Positions 8,541 through 16,809 of a stretch of DNA of 64,000 nt are shown here, piece by piece. The notes below the pieces were generated by a model. The model ran no database searches. It saw only the letters and a program-made list of their open reading frames with translations, and was not told the DNA's origin. Both the position numbers and the translations under genes were made by a program. The stretch's first letter is position 1; the number at the start of each line of letters is the position of its first letter. Origin of the DNA: Ureibacillus xyleni (lineage in GTDB: Bacteria; Bacillota; Bacilli; Bacillales_A; Planococcaceae); the NCBI RefSeq assembly GCF_900217795.1, contig NZ_OBMQ01000003.1:124001-188000 (forward strand), given 5' to 3'.

Positions 8541-8573
8541 ATTAAATTTTCATGTGCTTACAATATCATACAA

Positions 8574-10364
8574 TTATTCCTTTGGCAATGTATCTTTATG
8601 GAAATACTGGTAGATTGCTTGCGCTGTATTACTCGGAATTTGTGCTTCCATTAATTCTTCAACCGTGGATTCTTTTATTTTTTTAATTGAACCAAAATGC
8701 TTTAATAATTGTTGCTTTCTTTTTGGACCAATACCCTCTATTTGATCAAGGACCGATTGAATTGCATTCGTTTGATGTTGTTGACGCAAAAACGTAATGG
8801 CAAAACGATGCACTTCATCCTGAATTCTTTGTAGTAAATAAAAGCCGTCACTAGTTCGTTTCATTTCAATCGGAACAGGTGGATCGCCGAATAATAACTG
8901 GGATGTATTATGTTTTTCATCTTTCGCTAATCCAGCAATTGGTATGTAGAGTCCGAGTTCATCTTCTACTACCTCCCGAGCCACTTCCATTTGTCCTTTA
9001 CCACCGTCAATGATAATTAAATCAGGTAAAGGTAAATTTTCTTTTAGAACTCTTGTGTATCTACGTCGAATCACTTCCTGCATGGCACCATAATCATCAT
9101 GTTTTGCCGCTTCTCGAAGTTTATATTTTCTATATTCCTTTTTAGCAGGTTTCCCGTCAATAAATACAACCATGGCTGATACTGCATCGGCTCCATGCAT
9201 GTGGCTATTATCAAAGGCTTCAATTCGAAGTGGTGATGCAATATTCATGGCCTCACCCAGTTCCTCACATGCTCCGACAGTACGCTCTTCTTGACGTTCA
9301 ATTAGTTGGAATTTTTCATGTAGAGCAATTTGTGCATTTTTCATAGCTAAATCAACTAAATCCTTTTTCTGCCCACGTTTAGGAATGACCACTTTAATGT
9401 CCAACAATTTTTCTAAAATGGTTTCGTCAATATTATTTGGAATAAACATTTCTTTAGGTTTGATATGTTCAGGTATATCGTAAAAACGTCCAATAAAAGT
9501 TAAAAACTCTTCATCTGGATCTTGGTGTATCGGGAAAATCGAAACATCTCTTTCGATTAGTTTCCCTTGTCGGACAAAGAAGACTTGAACACACATCCAG
9601 CCTTTTTCTACAGCAAAACCAAACACATCCCGGTTTGATAAATCCTTTGAAACGATTTTTTGTTTTTGCATAATTGTTTCGATATGAGCGATTTGATCAC
9701 GATATTCTTTTGCCCGTTCAAATTCCAGACTTTCAGCAGCTTCTAACATTTTCTTTTCTAAATTTTCTTTAACTTCTTCATAGCCGCCACTTAAAAATTT
9801 AGAAATTTCTTCAATCATCTCATCATAAACTTTTGGCTCTATTTCCTTTACACAAGGAGCTAAACATTGTCCGAGATGGTAATACAAACATACTCGGTCA
9901 GGGAGTTTTGCACATTTACGAAGAGGATAGATTCGATCTAACAATTTTCTCGTTTCATTAGCAGCAAACGCATTTGGATACGGACCAAAATATTTCGCCT
10001 TATCCTTTTTCACTTTCCGAGTTGTTAAGATGCGCGGATACTTTTCATTTGTTATTTTGATATAAGGATACGTTTTATCATCCTTAAGCATGATATTGTA
10101 TTTGGGGTCATGCAGTTTGATTAAGTTTAATTCTAAAATTAACGCCTCTAAATTACTTGAAGTGACGATATATTCAAAGTCCTCAATTTCACTAACTAAT
10201 CGTTGGGTCTTGCCATCATGAGTACCGGTAAAGTAAGAACGAACACGGTTTTTTAATATTTTGGCCTTCCCAACATAAATAATCGTTCCTTGACGATCTT
10301 TCATTAAATAACAACCAGGCTCATCTGGTAATATTGCTAATTTATTTTGAATGTTTTCATTCAT
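8574..10364 (-). CDS. uvrC: Excinuclease ABC subunit C
   Basis: Makes the 3' and 5' incisions around UvrB-bound DNA damage. The 596-residue protein has an N-terminal GIY-YIG nuclease domain ([21 protein letters not shown]), a Cys-rich stretch, the UVR motif around residue 205 ([20 protein letters not shown]), the RNase H-like C-terminal nuclease ([27 protein letters not shown]) and a helix-hairpin-helix end ([17 protein letters not shown]). A GTG at 10373 lies inside the ribosome site AAAGGTGA, so the ATG at 10364 is taken as the start. Confidence 0.96.
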   Translation of the reverse strand: MNENIQNKLAILPDEPGCYLMKDRQGTIIYVGKAKILKNRVRSYFTGTHDGKTQRLVSEIEDFEYIVTSSNLEALILELNLIKLHDPKYNIMLKDDKTYPYIKITNEKYPRILTTRKVKKDKAKYFGPYPNAFAANETRKLLDRIYPLRKCAKLPDRVCLYYHLGQCLAPCVKEIEPKVYDEMIEEISKFLSGGYEEVKENLEKKMLEAAESLEFERAKEYRDQIAHIETIMQKQKIVSKDLSNRDVFGFAVEKGWMCVQVFFVRQGKLIERDVSIFPIHQDPDEEFLTFIGRFYDIPEHIKPKEMFIPNNIDETILEKLLDIKVVIPKRGQKKDLVDLAMKNAQIALHEKFQLIERQEERTVGACEELGEAMNIASPLRIEAFDNSHMHGADAVSAMVVFIDGKPAKKEYRKYKLREAAKHDDYGAMQEVIRRRYTRVLKENLPLPDLIIIDGGKGQMEVAREVVEDELGLYIPIAGLAKDEKHNTSQLLFGDPPVPIEMKRTSDGFYLLQRIQDEVHRFAITFLRQQHQTNAIQSVLDQIEGIGPKRKQQLLKHFGSIKKIKESTVEELMEAQIPSNTAQAIYQYFHKDTLPKE

Positions 10365-10409
10365 ACATATCACCTTTAACTTTTCGATATCTTTATTATA
10401 AAAGATAAA

Positions 10410-10480
10410 GCAAATAAATTGGCGTAAAAAGCAAATATCTTTCGCTTATAAGCAAATAAATCCAGCGCAAAAGCAAATAA
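10410..10480 (-). repeat. 21-bp-period TATTTGC array, four units, upstream of uvrC
   Basis: GCAAATA (TATTTGC on the minus strand) starts at 10410, 10431, 10452 and 10473, a period of exactly 21 bp. The intervening bases are mostly unrelated between units. The array sits between the trxA terminator and the uvrC ribosome site. The same unit and period recur at 35559-35628 and 50324-50414. Confidence 0.9.
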
Positions 10481-10481
10481 T

Positions 10482-10512
10482 AAAAAAACTGAGCACAATA
10501 TGTACTCAGTTT
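10482..10512 (-). terminator. Terminator of trxA
   Basis: On the minus strand AAACTGAGTACA pairs with TGTGCTCAGTTT and is followed by TTTT, directly 3' of trxA and upstream of the 21-bp array. Confidence 0.85.
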
Positions 10513-10523
10513 GAAAAGTCGAA

Positions 10524-10838
10524 TTATTTATAGTTGTTAATGAACTCAGCTAATGCTTCTTTTGGTTGGAATCCAACAGTTTTTCCAACTTGTTGACCAT
10601 CTTTAAATAATAATAAAGTTGGAATTGACATTACTTGATATTCTGCAGCTGTTGCTTGGTTATTATCAACGTCTAATTTGACGATTTTTACTTGATCTCC
10701 CATTTCACTATCAAGTTCTTCTAAAACTGGTGCAATCATTTTACAAGGTCCACACCATGTAGCCCAGAAGTCTACTAAAACTAAACCTTTTTCGATTTGT
10801 TGAGCGAAATCTTGATCTGTTGCGTGTGTAATTGCCAT
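10524..10838 (-). CDS. trxA: Thioredoxin
   Basis: Cytoplasmic dithiol-disulfide reductant. The 104-residue protein has the active site WATWCGPCKM with the redox pair C29/C32, followed by LDVDNNQATAAEYQVMSIPTLLLF, which contains the conserved cis-Pro. The ribosome site is AAGGAGG. The gene is separated by terminators from both etfA and uvrC and is probably transcribed alone. Confidence 0.97.
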   Translation of the reverse strand: MAITHATDQDFAQQIEKGLVLVDFWATWCGPCKMIAPVLEELDSEMGDQVKIVKLDVDNNQATAAEYQVMSIPTLLLFKDGQQVGKTVGFQPKEALAEFINNYK

Positions 10839-10964
10839 ATAAATAGCCTCCTTAATCTAACATCAAATGTAGTATAGCATGATTTTCCAAAGAAGAAATA
10901 ATATTTTGCTTACTGTATGTATTATGGCGATTTTAGGATTCTTTATTACTTATAACAACCATAG

Positions 10965-10999
10965 AAAAAATCTGCAATTCTTAAAAAAATTGCAGATTC
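10965..10999 (-). terminator. Terminator after etfA
   Basis: On the minus strand AATCTGCAATT pairs with AATTGCAGATT, followed by a T-run, between etfA and trxA. Confidence 0.8.
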
Positions 11000-11006
11000 T
11001 TATACA

Positions 11007-11984
11007 TTATGAATTTATTTTTAAAGCTTTAAATTCTTCAATCAATAATGGTATAACTTCGAATAAGTCTCCAACAATTCCATAGTCAGCCACTTTGAAA
11101 ATATTTGCTTCTGGGTCTTTATTAATTGCAACGATTACTTTTGAGTTGGACATACCAGCTAAATGTTGGATTGCTCCAGAAATCCCCGCTGCAATATAAA
11201 GGTCAGGCGTTACTACTTTCCCAGTTTGACCAATTTGAAGTGAGTAGTCACAGTATTCTGCATCACAAGCTCCACGTGAAGCACCAACTGCTCCACCAAG
11301 TAAGTTTGCAAGTTCTTTTAATGGTTCAAAACCGTCTTCAGATTTCACACCACGTCCACCTGCAACAATTACTTTTGCTTCTGATAAGTCCACACCTGTT
11401 GATGCTTTACGTACTACTTCTTTAATGATTGTACGTAAATTTTGAATGTCGACTGATAATTCTACAACTTCACCAGCACGGTTTGAATCTTGTTCAATCG
11501 GTGCGATGTTATTTGGGCGAATCGTTACAAAAACGACTCCATCTTTAATTTTTACTTTTTCAAATGCTTTACCAGAATAGATTGGGCGGATGAATAATGC
11601 ATCATCACCAGTACATTCAATTTCTGTTACATCGGAAATTAATCCGCTTTGTAGTCTTGAAGCAATTTTTGGTGATAAATCTTTTCCTAAAGAAGTATGA
11701 CCAAGAACAATCGCGTCTGGTTTCACTTGATCATTAATTGCAAGTACTGCTTGGCTATAACCATCAGACGTATATGATTTTAAATGAGGATGTTGTACTA
11801 CGACAACACGGTCTGCCCCATATTCTATTAAGTTCCCAGCAAGTTGAGCGACTTGATCGCCAATTAGAGCGCCTACAACTTCGCCGCCATCTGCAATTTT
11901 CTTTGCTGCTGCAATTGCTTCAAAAGAAACATTTCGTAAAGCCCCATCACGTACTTCGCCTAACACTAAAACTTTCTTTGCCAT
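11007..11984 (-). CDS. etfA: Electron transfer flavoprotein alpha subunit
   Basis: Accepts electrons from acyl-CoA dehydrogenases during beta-oxidation and passes them to the quinone pool. The 325-residue protein has the FAD-binding C-terminal domain signature (LYIAAGISGAIQHLAGM, then AINKDPEANIFKVADYGIVGD) and GGRGVKSEDGFEPL at the domain junction. It follows etfB by 36 bp in the fadR-fadB-etfB-etfA order known from B. subtilis and is expected to be under FadR control. Confidence 0.96.
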   Translation of the reverse strand: MAKKVLVLGEVRDGALRNVSFEAIAAAKKIADGGEVVGALIGDQVAQLAGNLIEYGADRVVVVQHPHLKSYTSDGYSQAVLAINDQVKPDAIVLGHTSLGKDLSPKIASRLQSGLISDVTEIECTGDDALFIRPIYSGKAFEKVKIKDGVVFVTIRPNNIAPIEQDSNRAGEVVELSVDIQNLRTIIKEVVRKASTGVDLSEAKVIVAGGRGVKSEDGFEPLKELANLLGGAVGASRGACDAEYCDYSLQIGQTGKVVTPDLYIAAGISGAIQHLAGMSNSKVIVAINKDPEANIFKVADYGIVGDLFEVIPLLIEEFKALKINS

Positions 11985-12020
11985 ATATAAATCCCTCCGT
12001 TACCCTTAATCGTTATCCTA

Positions 12021-12794
12021 TTAGACTACTTTTGCTTCGGAATGAAGTAAGTTAACAAGCTCTTTTACTTGCGCAGATAATTCTCCTTCTAAAATACGCC
12101 CAGCAGACTTTTGTGGTGGTAGGAAAATCTCTACTGTTTCGATTTTTAACTCCACATCATCTTCATCGATATCAAGATCGTCTAGTTCAAGCTCTGCTAA
12201 AGGCTTTTTCTTTGCCTTCATAATCCCTGGTAAGGATGGGTAACGTGGCTCATTTAATCCTTGTTGAGCTGTTACTAGTAATGGTAGAGACGTTTCAATA
12301 ATTTCTGAATCGCCTTCGATATCACGGACAATCTTCACGTTCGTTCCATCGATTTCTAATTTTGTGATTGTTGTAACATAGTTGATGCCTAGTAGATCTG
12401 CAACTCGTGGGCCAACTTGACCTGTTCCACCATCTATTGCTACGTTTCCTGCTAAAATCAAATCAGCATCTTTATCTTTTAAATATTCTGCTAGAATGTA
12501 AGCTGCTGCACCTTGGTCTAGTTCGTCTAAATCATCTTCTGTATTAATTAGCACTGCTTCGTCAGCACCCATTGCCAATGCAGTTCTTAATTGTTTCTCT
12601 GCATCTTCTCCGCCAATTGTGACAACAACTACTTTGCCACCCTTTGCATCGCGTACTTGAATAGCTTCTTCAATCGCATACTCATCGTATGGGTTAATAA
12701 TGAATTCAGCACCATCTTCTTGAATTTTGCCATTTTGAATGACGATTTTTTCTTCTGTGTCGAATGTACGTTTCACTAATACAAAAATGTTCAT
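12021..12794 (-). CDS. etfB: Electron transfer flavoprotein beta subunit
   Basis: AMP-binding partner of EtfA. The 257-residue protein has the adenylate-site signature (QRTFDTEEK near the start, NPYDEYAIEEA, and VAIDGGTGQVGPRVADLLGI) and the recognition region around residue 190. An in-frame GTG lies six bases upstream, but the ATG at 12794 is 9 bases from the GGAGG site and gives the B. subtilis length, so it was chosen. It is co-transcribed with fadB upstream and etfA downstream. Confidence 0.95.
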   Translation of the reverse strand: MNIFVLVKRTFDTEEKIVIQNGKIQEDGAEFIINPYDEYAIEEAIQVRDAKGGKVVVVTIGGEDAEKQLRTALAMGADEAVLINTEDDLDELDQGAAAYILAEYLKDKDADLILAGNVAIDGGTGQVGPRVADLLGINYVTTITKLEIDGTNVKIVRDIEGDSEIIETSLPLLVTAQQGLNEPRYPSLPGIMKAKKKPLAELELDDLDIDEDDVELKIETVEIFLPPQKSAGRILEGELSAQVKELVNLLHSEAKVV

Positions 12795-12818
12795 AATCAC
12801 TGACCTCCAATTATCAAA

Positions 12819-13592
12819 TTAATTCCCTTTAAAGGATGGTTGTCTTTTTTCAATAAATGCTTGAATTCCTTCTTTGGCATCTTCAGACTCAAACACAGTA
12901 CCAAAACTTTGTGCCTCAGCCTTTACACCTTCATGGAACGATTCAGATTTACTATATTGCAACATTTGAATTGCCGTTTTTAATGCAATTGGACTCTTTA
13001 GAGCAATTTTTTTAGCAATCTCTATCGTTTTTGGAAGCAATTCGTCTACAGGGTAAGCTTTATTTGCTAACCCCCATTGTACGGCTTCAATACCAGTAAT
13101 TGGTTCACTTGTGAAAAGCATTTCTGCAGCTTTTGCAATTCCAACATAGCGTGGTAAACGTTGTGTTCCAGCAAAACCAGGTATGATACCGAGCTGCAAT
13201 TCAGGCAGACCAAGTTTTGCATCTTCTGCAACAAAGCGCATATGACAACCCATCGCAAGTTCCAATCCACCGCCTAATGCGGCACCATGGATTGCTGCGA
13301 TAACTGGCTTTGAAAAGGTTTCTAATCGCTCAAAAACCTGTTGTCCACTGCTCGCTAGTTTAGAAAATTCTACTCCTGAAGCAACTTCTGTAAATTCTTT
13401 AATGTCTGCTCCTGCAGAAAAGAAGCGCCCTTCACCATGTAGAACAATAACACGAACTGAATTGTCGTGTTCTATCGTCTTTAACAATTCATTTACTTCT
13501 AGTATTAATCCCCTTGATAGTGCATTTGCAGGTGGTCGTTGTATTGTAGCAATTGCAACTGCATCTTCCACCTTCCAACGTAGAAATTCCAT
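12819..13592 (-). CDS. fadB: Enoyl-CoA hydratase/isomerase
   Basis: Hydrates trans-2-enoyl-CoA in fatty-acid beta-oxidation. It is a 257-residue crotonase-fold protein with the oxyanion-hole segments GRFFSAGADIKEF and IHGAALGGGLELAMGC, and a conserved Glu in LGLPELQLGIIPGFAGTQRL. It lies between fadR and etfB, as fadB (ysiB) does in B. subtilis. Crotonase enzymes vary in substrate; the fad context makes hydratase activity the best guess. Confidence 0.92.
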   Translation of the reverse strand: MEFLRWKVEDAVAIATIQRPPANALSRGLILEVNELLKTIEHDNSVRVIVLHGEGRFFSAGADIKEFTEVASGVEFSKLASSGQQVFERLETFSKPVIAAIHGAALGGGLELAMGCHMRFVAEDAKLGLPELQLGIIPGFAGTQRLPRYVGIAKAAEMLFTSEPITGIEAVQWGLANKAYPVDELLPKTIEIAKKIALKSPIALKTAIQMLQYSKSESFHEGVKAEAQSFGTVFESEDAKEGIQAFIEKRQPSFKGN

Positions 13593-13605
13593 TCTCCCAC
13601 ACCCT

Positions 13606-14187
13606 TTAGTTTTTTATTCCATTTAATAACAACTGCGTTACTTTTGGAGCAGTGGTAATTAGATCGTAGCGATATTCATTCATTACCCAAGTAGTAATGG
13701 TTTCATCAATTGTTCCGAATACCATTTGTCGAGCAATTCTGACATCCATGTTTGGATTGAACTCCCCATTTACCATGCCTTCAATTAATATTTCATCTAG
13801 TAATTTTAAATACTCTTTTAATACGGAGTTAATCTTTAAACGTAATTCTTTGCTTGATTGTCTTAATTCTAATTGTGTAACTGTTGCAAGGTGGCGGTCA
13901 TTTGCTAATACTGTAAAATGATTCTCAATCATACGTGAGAGTTTTTCAGTTGAGGATTCACCATTTTTAATAATTTCTTGTAAATTCTCAATAAATACAC
14001 CCATTTTTTCTTCAAAAACCGAGATTAATATATCTTCCTTATTTTTGAAATATAAATAGATTGTACCGTCTGCGATTCCCGCTTGTTTTGCTATTTTTGA
14101 AACTTGTGCTTGATGGTAGCCATTTTCTGCAATCGCAATAACGGCGGCATCAATAATTTGTTTGTACTTCGGTTTATCACGCTTCAT
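13606..14187 (-). CDS. fadR: TetR-family fatty-acid degradation repressor FadR
   Basis: A 193-residue TetR-type repressor that in B. subtilis leaves DNA when long-chain acyl-CoA binds. The N-terminal helix-turn-helix (KYKQIIDAAVIAIAENGYHQ, then VSKIAKQAGIADGTIYLYFK) is nearly identical to B. subtilis FadR. The ATG at 14187 follows a GGTGGTGAG site; a longer frame to 14232 runs into the operator and was rejected. A consensus FadR box lies directly upstream, so autoregulation is expected. It heads fadR-fadB-etfB-etfA. Confidence 0.94.
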   Translation of the reverse strand: MKRDKPKYKQIIDAAVIAIAENGYHQAQVSKIAKQAGIADGTIYLYFKNKEDILISVFEEKMGVFIENLQEIIKNGESSTEKLSRMIENHFTVLANDRHLATVTQLELRQSSKELRLKINSVLKEYLKLLDEILIEGMVNGEFNPNMDVRIARQMVFGTIDETITTWVMNEYRYDLITTAPKVTQLLLNGIKN

Positions 14188-14207
14188 GTTGCTCACCACC
14201 AAAAAAA

Positions 14208-14245
14208 TATGAAAACATGAATGACGATTCATTCATGTTTTCATA
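14208..14245 (-). promoter_or_regulatory. FadR operator inside a 17-bp-arm palindrome
   Basis: The core TGAATGACGATTCATTCA (14218-14235) matches the B. subtilis FadR consensus TGAATGAMTANTCATTCA at all but one position. The symmetry extends outward to 17-bp arms (TATGAAAACATGAATGA and its complement) around a 4-base centre. On the minus strand the palindrome is followed by seven T residues, so in RNA it could also act as the lcfA terminator. Confidence 0.88.
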
Positions 14246-14271
14246 TTATAATTTATTCAACTTTCTGTCAA
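14243..14271 (-). promoter_or_regulatory. Sigma-A promoter of fadR operon
   Basis: On the minus strand TTGACA (14266-14271) is followed after 17 bp by TAATAT (14243-14248), or after 15 bp by TATAAT. The FadR palindrome begins at the -10 box and covers the start point. Confidence 0.7.
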
Positions 14272-14283
14272 TATTTCCATAAC

Positions 14284-15975
14284 CTATTTCGCTTGTAATT
14301 CTAAGTTTTTTTGTTTTTCTTCTTCAACTAATGTTCGTCTTAAAATTTTTCCGACAGCTGTCTTTGGTAACTCTTTTCGGAATTCATAATATCTTGGTAC
14401 CTTAAAGGCAGCTAAATTTTGACGGCAATATTTATTTAATTCTGCTTCCGTTACTGATTTTCCTTCTTTTAAGACAATATAAGCTTTTACAGTCTCCCCA
14501 CGATATGGATCGGGAATACCTGCTACAACACATTCTTGTATTGCATCATGTTCATATAATACTTCTTCCACTTCACGCGGATAAATATTAAAACCACCAG
14601 CAATAATCATGTCTTTTTTACGATCTACTACATAGAAATAGCCATCGTCATCCATATAACCTAAATCGCCAGTTAAGAACCAACCATCAACAAAAGTCAT
14701 TGCTGTATCTTCTGGTCGATTCCAATACCCTTTCATCACTTGGGGACCTTTAATTGCAATTTCCCCAATTTCCCCTGGAGGTAAAATTGTTCCATCACTC
14801 GAACGAAGAATAACTGCATCAGTATCTGGCCAAGGTACACCAATTGACCCTTTCACGCGATTACCCCAAATAAAGTTAACATGTGTTACTGGTGAAGTTT
14901 CCGTTAATCCATAACCTTCAACTAACTTTCCGCCAGTAATGGCCTCAAATTTTTCTTGTACTTCAACTGGTAATGGAGCAGACCCACTTAAACACGCTTT
15001 AATGGATGATAAGTCATACTTTCCAATGTCCGGATGATTCAATAATCCAATGTACATTGTCGGCGCACCAGGGAATAATGTTGGTTTGTGTTTATCAATT
15101 GTTTTTAACGTTTGTTCAATATCGAACTTTGGTAAAAGCACCATCTTGCCATATTTCATGACAGATAAAATTAGAACAGTCGTCATACCATATACATGGA
15201 AGAATGGTAACACTCCTAAAAAGACTTCTTCTCCATCTTTACATTTATACATCCATGCATCACACATTTTTGTATTGGCAACTAAATTTCTATGAGTTAA
15301 CATAACCCCTTTAGGCGATCCTGTCGTTCCTCCTGTATATTGAAGCAAGGCGATATCTTCTTCGGAGTTAAAAGGCACGTTAATTGGTGTTGCCTCTTGA
15401 GTACGCATTATTTCAGTAAATAAATGCGTTATACCTTTATGTTCTACTTTTACACTAAAACCATATTGCCTTTTTTGAATGAATGGATAAATTAAATTTT
15501 TAGGGAAAGGTAAATAATCTTTAACAGCCGTAATGATAACGTTTTCAATTTTTGTTCTTTTTAACACTTTTGTTATTCTCGGATATAGAATATCTAAAGC
15601 TAAAATCACCTTTGCACCGGAATCTTCCATCTGATATTGTAATTCTCGCTCCGTATAAAGTGGGTTAGTTTGAACAACAATGCCACCAGCGTATAAAACA
15701 CCGTAATATGCGATCACTGCTTGCGGACAGTTCGGTAACATGATGGCAACACGATCACCTTTTTCTACGCCAAGTCGCCTCAAATAATTTGCAAATTTTA
15801 ATGAGGATTCATACACTTCCTTAAAAGTTAAATCTCTCCCCATAAAATGAACAGAAATTTTATTCGGGTATTTCTCATATCCCCTTGTCAATAAGCTCTG
15901 AACCGGGATATCCTCATAGGTTAAACTATGAGGAATTTCTTCTGGATATTGTGAAAGCCACACTTTATCAGTCAT
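14284..15975 (-). CDS. lcfA: Long-chain fatty-acid-CoA ligase
   Basis: Activates fatty acids to acyl-CoA at the membrane using ATP. The 563-residue protein belongs to the adenylate-forming family: P-loop-like YTGGTTGSPKGVMLTHRN near residue 215, GYGLTETSPV near residue 360, GWFLTGDLGYMDDDGYFYVVDRKK near residue 435, and the C-terminal Lys in PKTAVGKILRR. The order lcfA-fadR-fadB-etfB-etfA matches the B. subtilis lcfA locus. The ribosome site is GAGGAGGA before the ATG. Confidence 0.95.
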   Translation of the reverse strand: MTDKVWLSQYPEEIPHSLTYEDIPVQSLLTRGYEKYPNKISVHFMGRDLTFKEVYESSLKFANYLRRLGVEKGDRVAIMLPNCPQAVIAYYGVLYAGGIVVQTNPLYTERELQYQMEDSGAKVILALDILYPRITKVLKRTKIENVIITAVKDYLPFPKNLIYPFIQKRQYGFSVKVEHKGITHLFTEIMRTQEATPINVPFNSEEDIALLQYTGGTTGSPKGVMLTHRNLVANTKMCDAWMYKCKDGEEVFLGVLPFFHVYGMTTVLILSVMKYGKMVLLPKFDIEQTLKTIDKHKPTLFPGAPTMYIGLLNHPDIGKYDLSSIKACLSGSAPLPVEVQEKFEAITGGKLVEGYGLTETSPVTHVNFIWGNRVKGSIGVPWPDTDAVILRSSDGTILPPGEIGEIAIKGPQVMKGYWNRPEDTAMTFVDGWFLTGDLGYMDDDGYFYVVDRKKDMIIAGGFNIYPREVEEVLYEHDAIQECVVAGIPDPYRGETVKAYIVLKEGKSVTEAELNKYCRQNLAAFKVPRYYEFRKELPKTAVGKILRRTLVEEEKQKNLELQAK

Positions 15976-16019
15976 GAAAATCCTCCTCTTTATTCAAATT
16001 TTTTAATTTTCTTACAATT

Positions 16020-16048
16020 ATTATAATTGAAAAAGAAAATTCTTTCAA
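16020..16048 (-). promoter_or_regulatory. Sigma-A promoter of lcfA
   Basis: On the minus strand TTGAAA (16043-16048), a 17-bp spacer and TATAAT (16020-16025) lie 45 bp upstream of the lcfA start. No convincing second FadR box was seen here. Confidence 0.7.
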
Positions 16049-16197
16049 ACTATTTTTATAAAACATTCAATAATTTGCTAGAAAGTGCAACAATCTTCTC
16101 ATTTTAATAGTATTATTGTAGAGTTGAAAATAATAATTCCATGGGCAGTTTTTCGAAAAATATTATAATAAGATAATAACTTAACTTTCTGCACAAC

Positions 16198-16236
16198 AAA
16201 AAAACTAGTAGATCCTTCGTTTGAATCTACTAGTCT
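16198..16236 (-). terminator. Terminator after the yshE / small peptide unit
   Basis: On the minus strand ACTAGTAGAT pairs with ATCTACTAGT and is followed by seven T residues. It lies just 3' of the 26-residue peptide gene and separates it from lcfA. Confidence 0.88.
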
Positions 16237-16244
16237 CAACCAAT

Positions 16245-16325
16245 TTATATAGTAAACAAATAATAAATACCTACAATTAAAAATAAAATACAGACAACTA
16301 TTAATATTTTTGCTAATTTCTCCAT
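16245..16325 (-). CDS. 26-residue predicted membrane peptide downstream of yshE
   Basis: A short frame with sequence MEKLAKILIVVCILFLIVGI followed by YYLFTI and a TAA stop. Residues 6-25 form one continuous hydrophobic helix with two Lys residues before it, so a single-pass membrane peptide with its N-terminus inside is predicted. A GGAGG ribosome site 4 bases upstream overlaps the stop codon of the DUF350 gene, giving an 8-bp gap and likely translational coupling. A good terminator follows. Function unknown; a small partner of the DUF350 membrane protein is a reasonable inference. Confidence 0.7.
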   Translation of the reverse strand: MEKLAKILIVVCILFLIVGIYYLFTI

Positions 16326-16333
16326 TTGTCCTC

Positions 16334-16747
16334 CTACAAAATGCTAGCTCCAATGACAAATGATAATCCGAGCGAAATAGTAAACGAAATAAAGCCAACT
16401 GAGCGATTATCTTTTGCTATTTCCTCATCTACGTTGAAGCGTGGTGTTAAAAACTCAAATAAAAGATACGCAAAGATTAGTAAAACAAATCCAAAGAATC
16501 CCCAACCCACCATTTCAAGTAAGCTCGAATGACGTTCAATGGAATATCTAAATATATTACAAATTCCTAGTATTTTACCTCCAGTAGCAAGAGCCACGGC
16601 AATGTTTCCTTTTTTGATTTCATCCCAGTTTTTATATTTTGTAACGATTTCAAATAAAACCATTGAAACAACTAAACATAGTACTACAACACTAAAGTAC
16701 CCGGCAGTTTCTACTAAAGGGTGGTGCCAAAAACTCGTACCTAGCAT
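16334..16747 (-). CDS. yshE: DUF350 membrane protein (YshE-like)
   Basis: A 137-residue protein with four predicted membrane helices (about 11-33, 43-60, 75-96 and 114-135) and the DUF350 pattern with NIAVALATGGKILGICNIF in the second helix. It lies between mutS2 and lcfA, where yshE sits in B. subtilis. The family has no established biochemical role. Its stop codon overlaps the ribosome site of the 26-residue peptide. Confidence 0.85.
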   Translation of the reverse strand: MLGTSFWHHPLVETAGYFSVVVLCLVVSMVLFEIVTKYKNWDEIKKGNIAVALATGGKILGICNIFRYSIERHSSLLEMVGWGFFGFVLLIFAYLLFEFLTPRFNVDEEIAKDNRSVGFISFTISLGLSFVIGASIL

Positions 16748-16809
16748 ATTGTCATCCCCTAATTTTAAGTTTTAGATGGAGGTTGGTTTCCTCCACCTAA
16801 AGTTGTTCT

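Noticed and set aside
10410-10480. Possible CRISPR array (short repeats with unlike spacers)
   Set aside because: Repeat core is only 7-8 bp and spacers about 13 bp; no cas genes; four dispersed arrays of different cores. Not CRISPR.
16099-16398. 99-codon minus-strand frame between lcfA and yshE
   Set aside because: It overlaps the terminator and the better-supported 26-codon gene in another frame and has no ribosome site.
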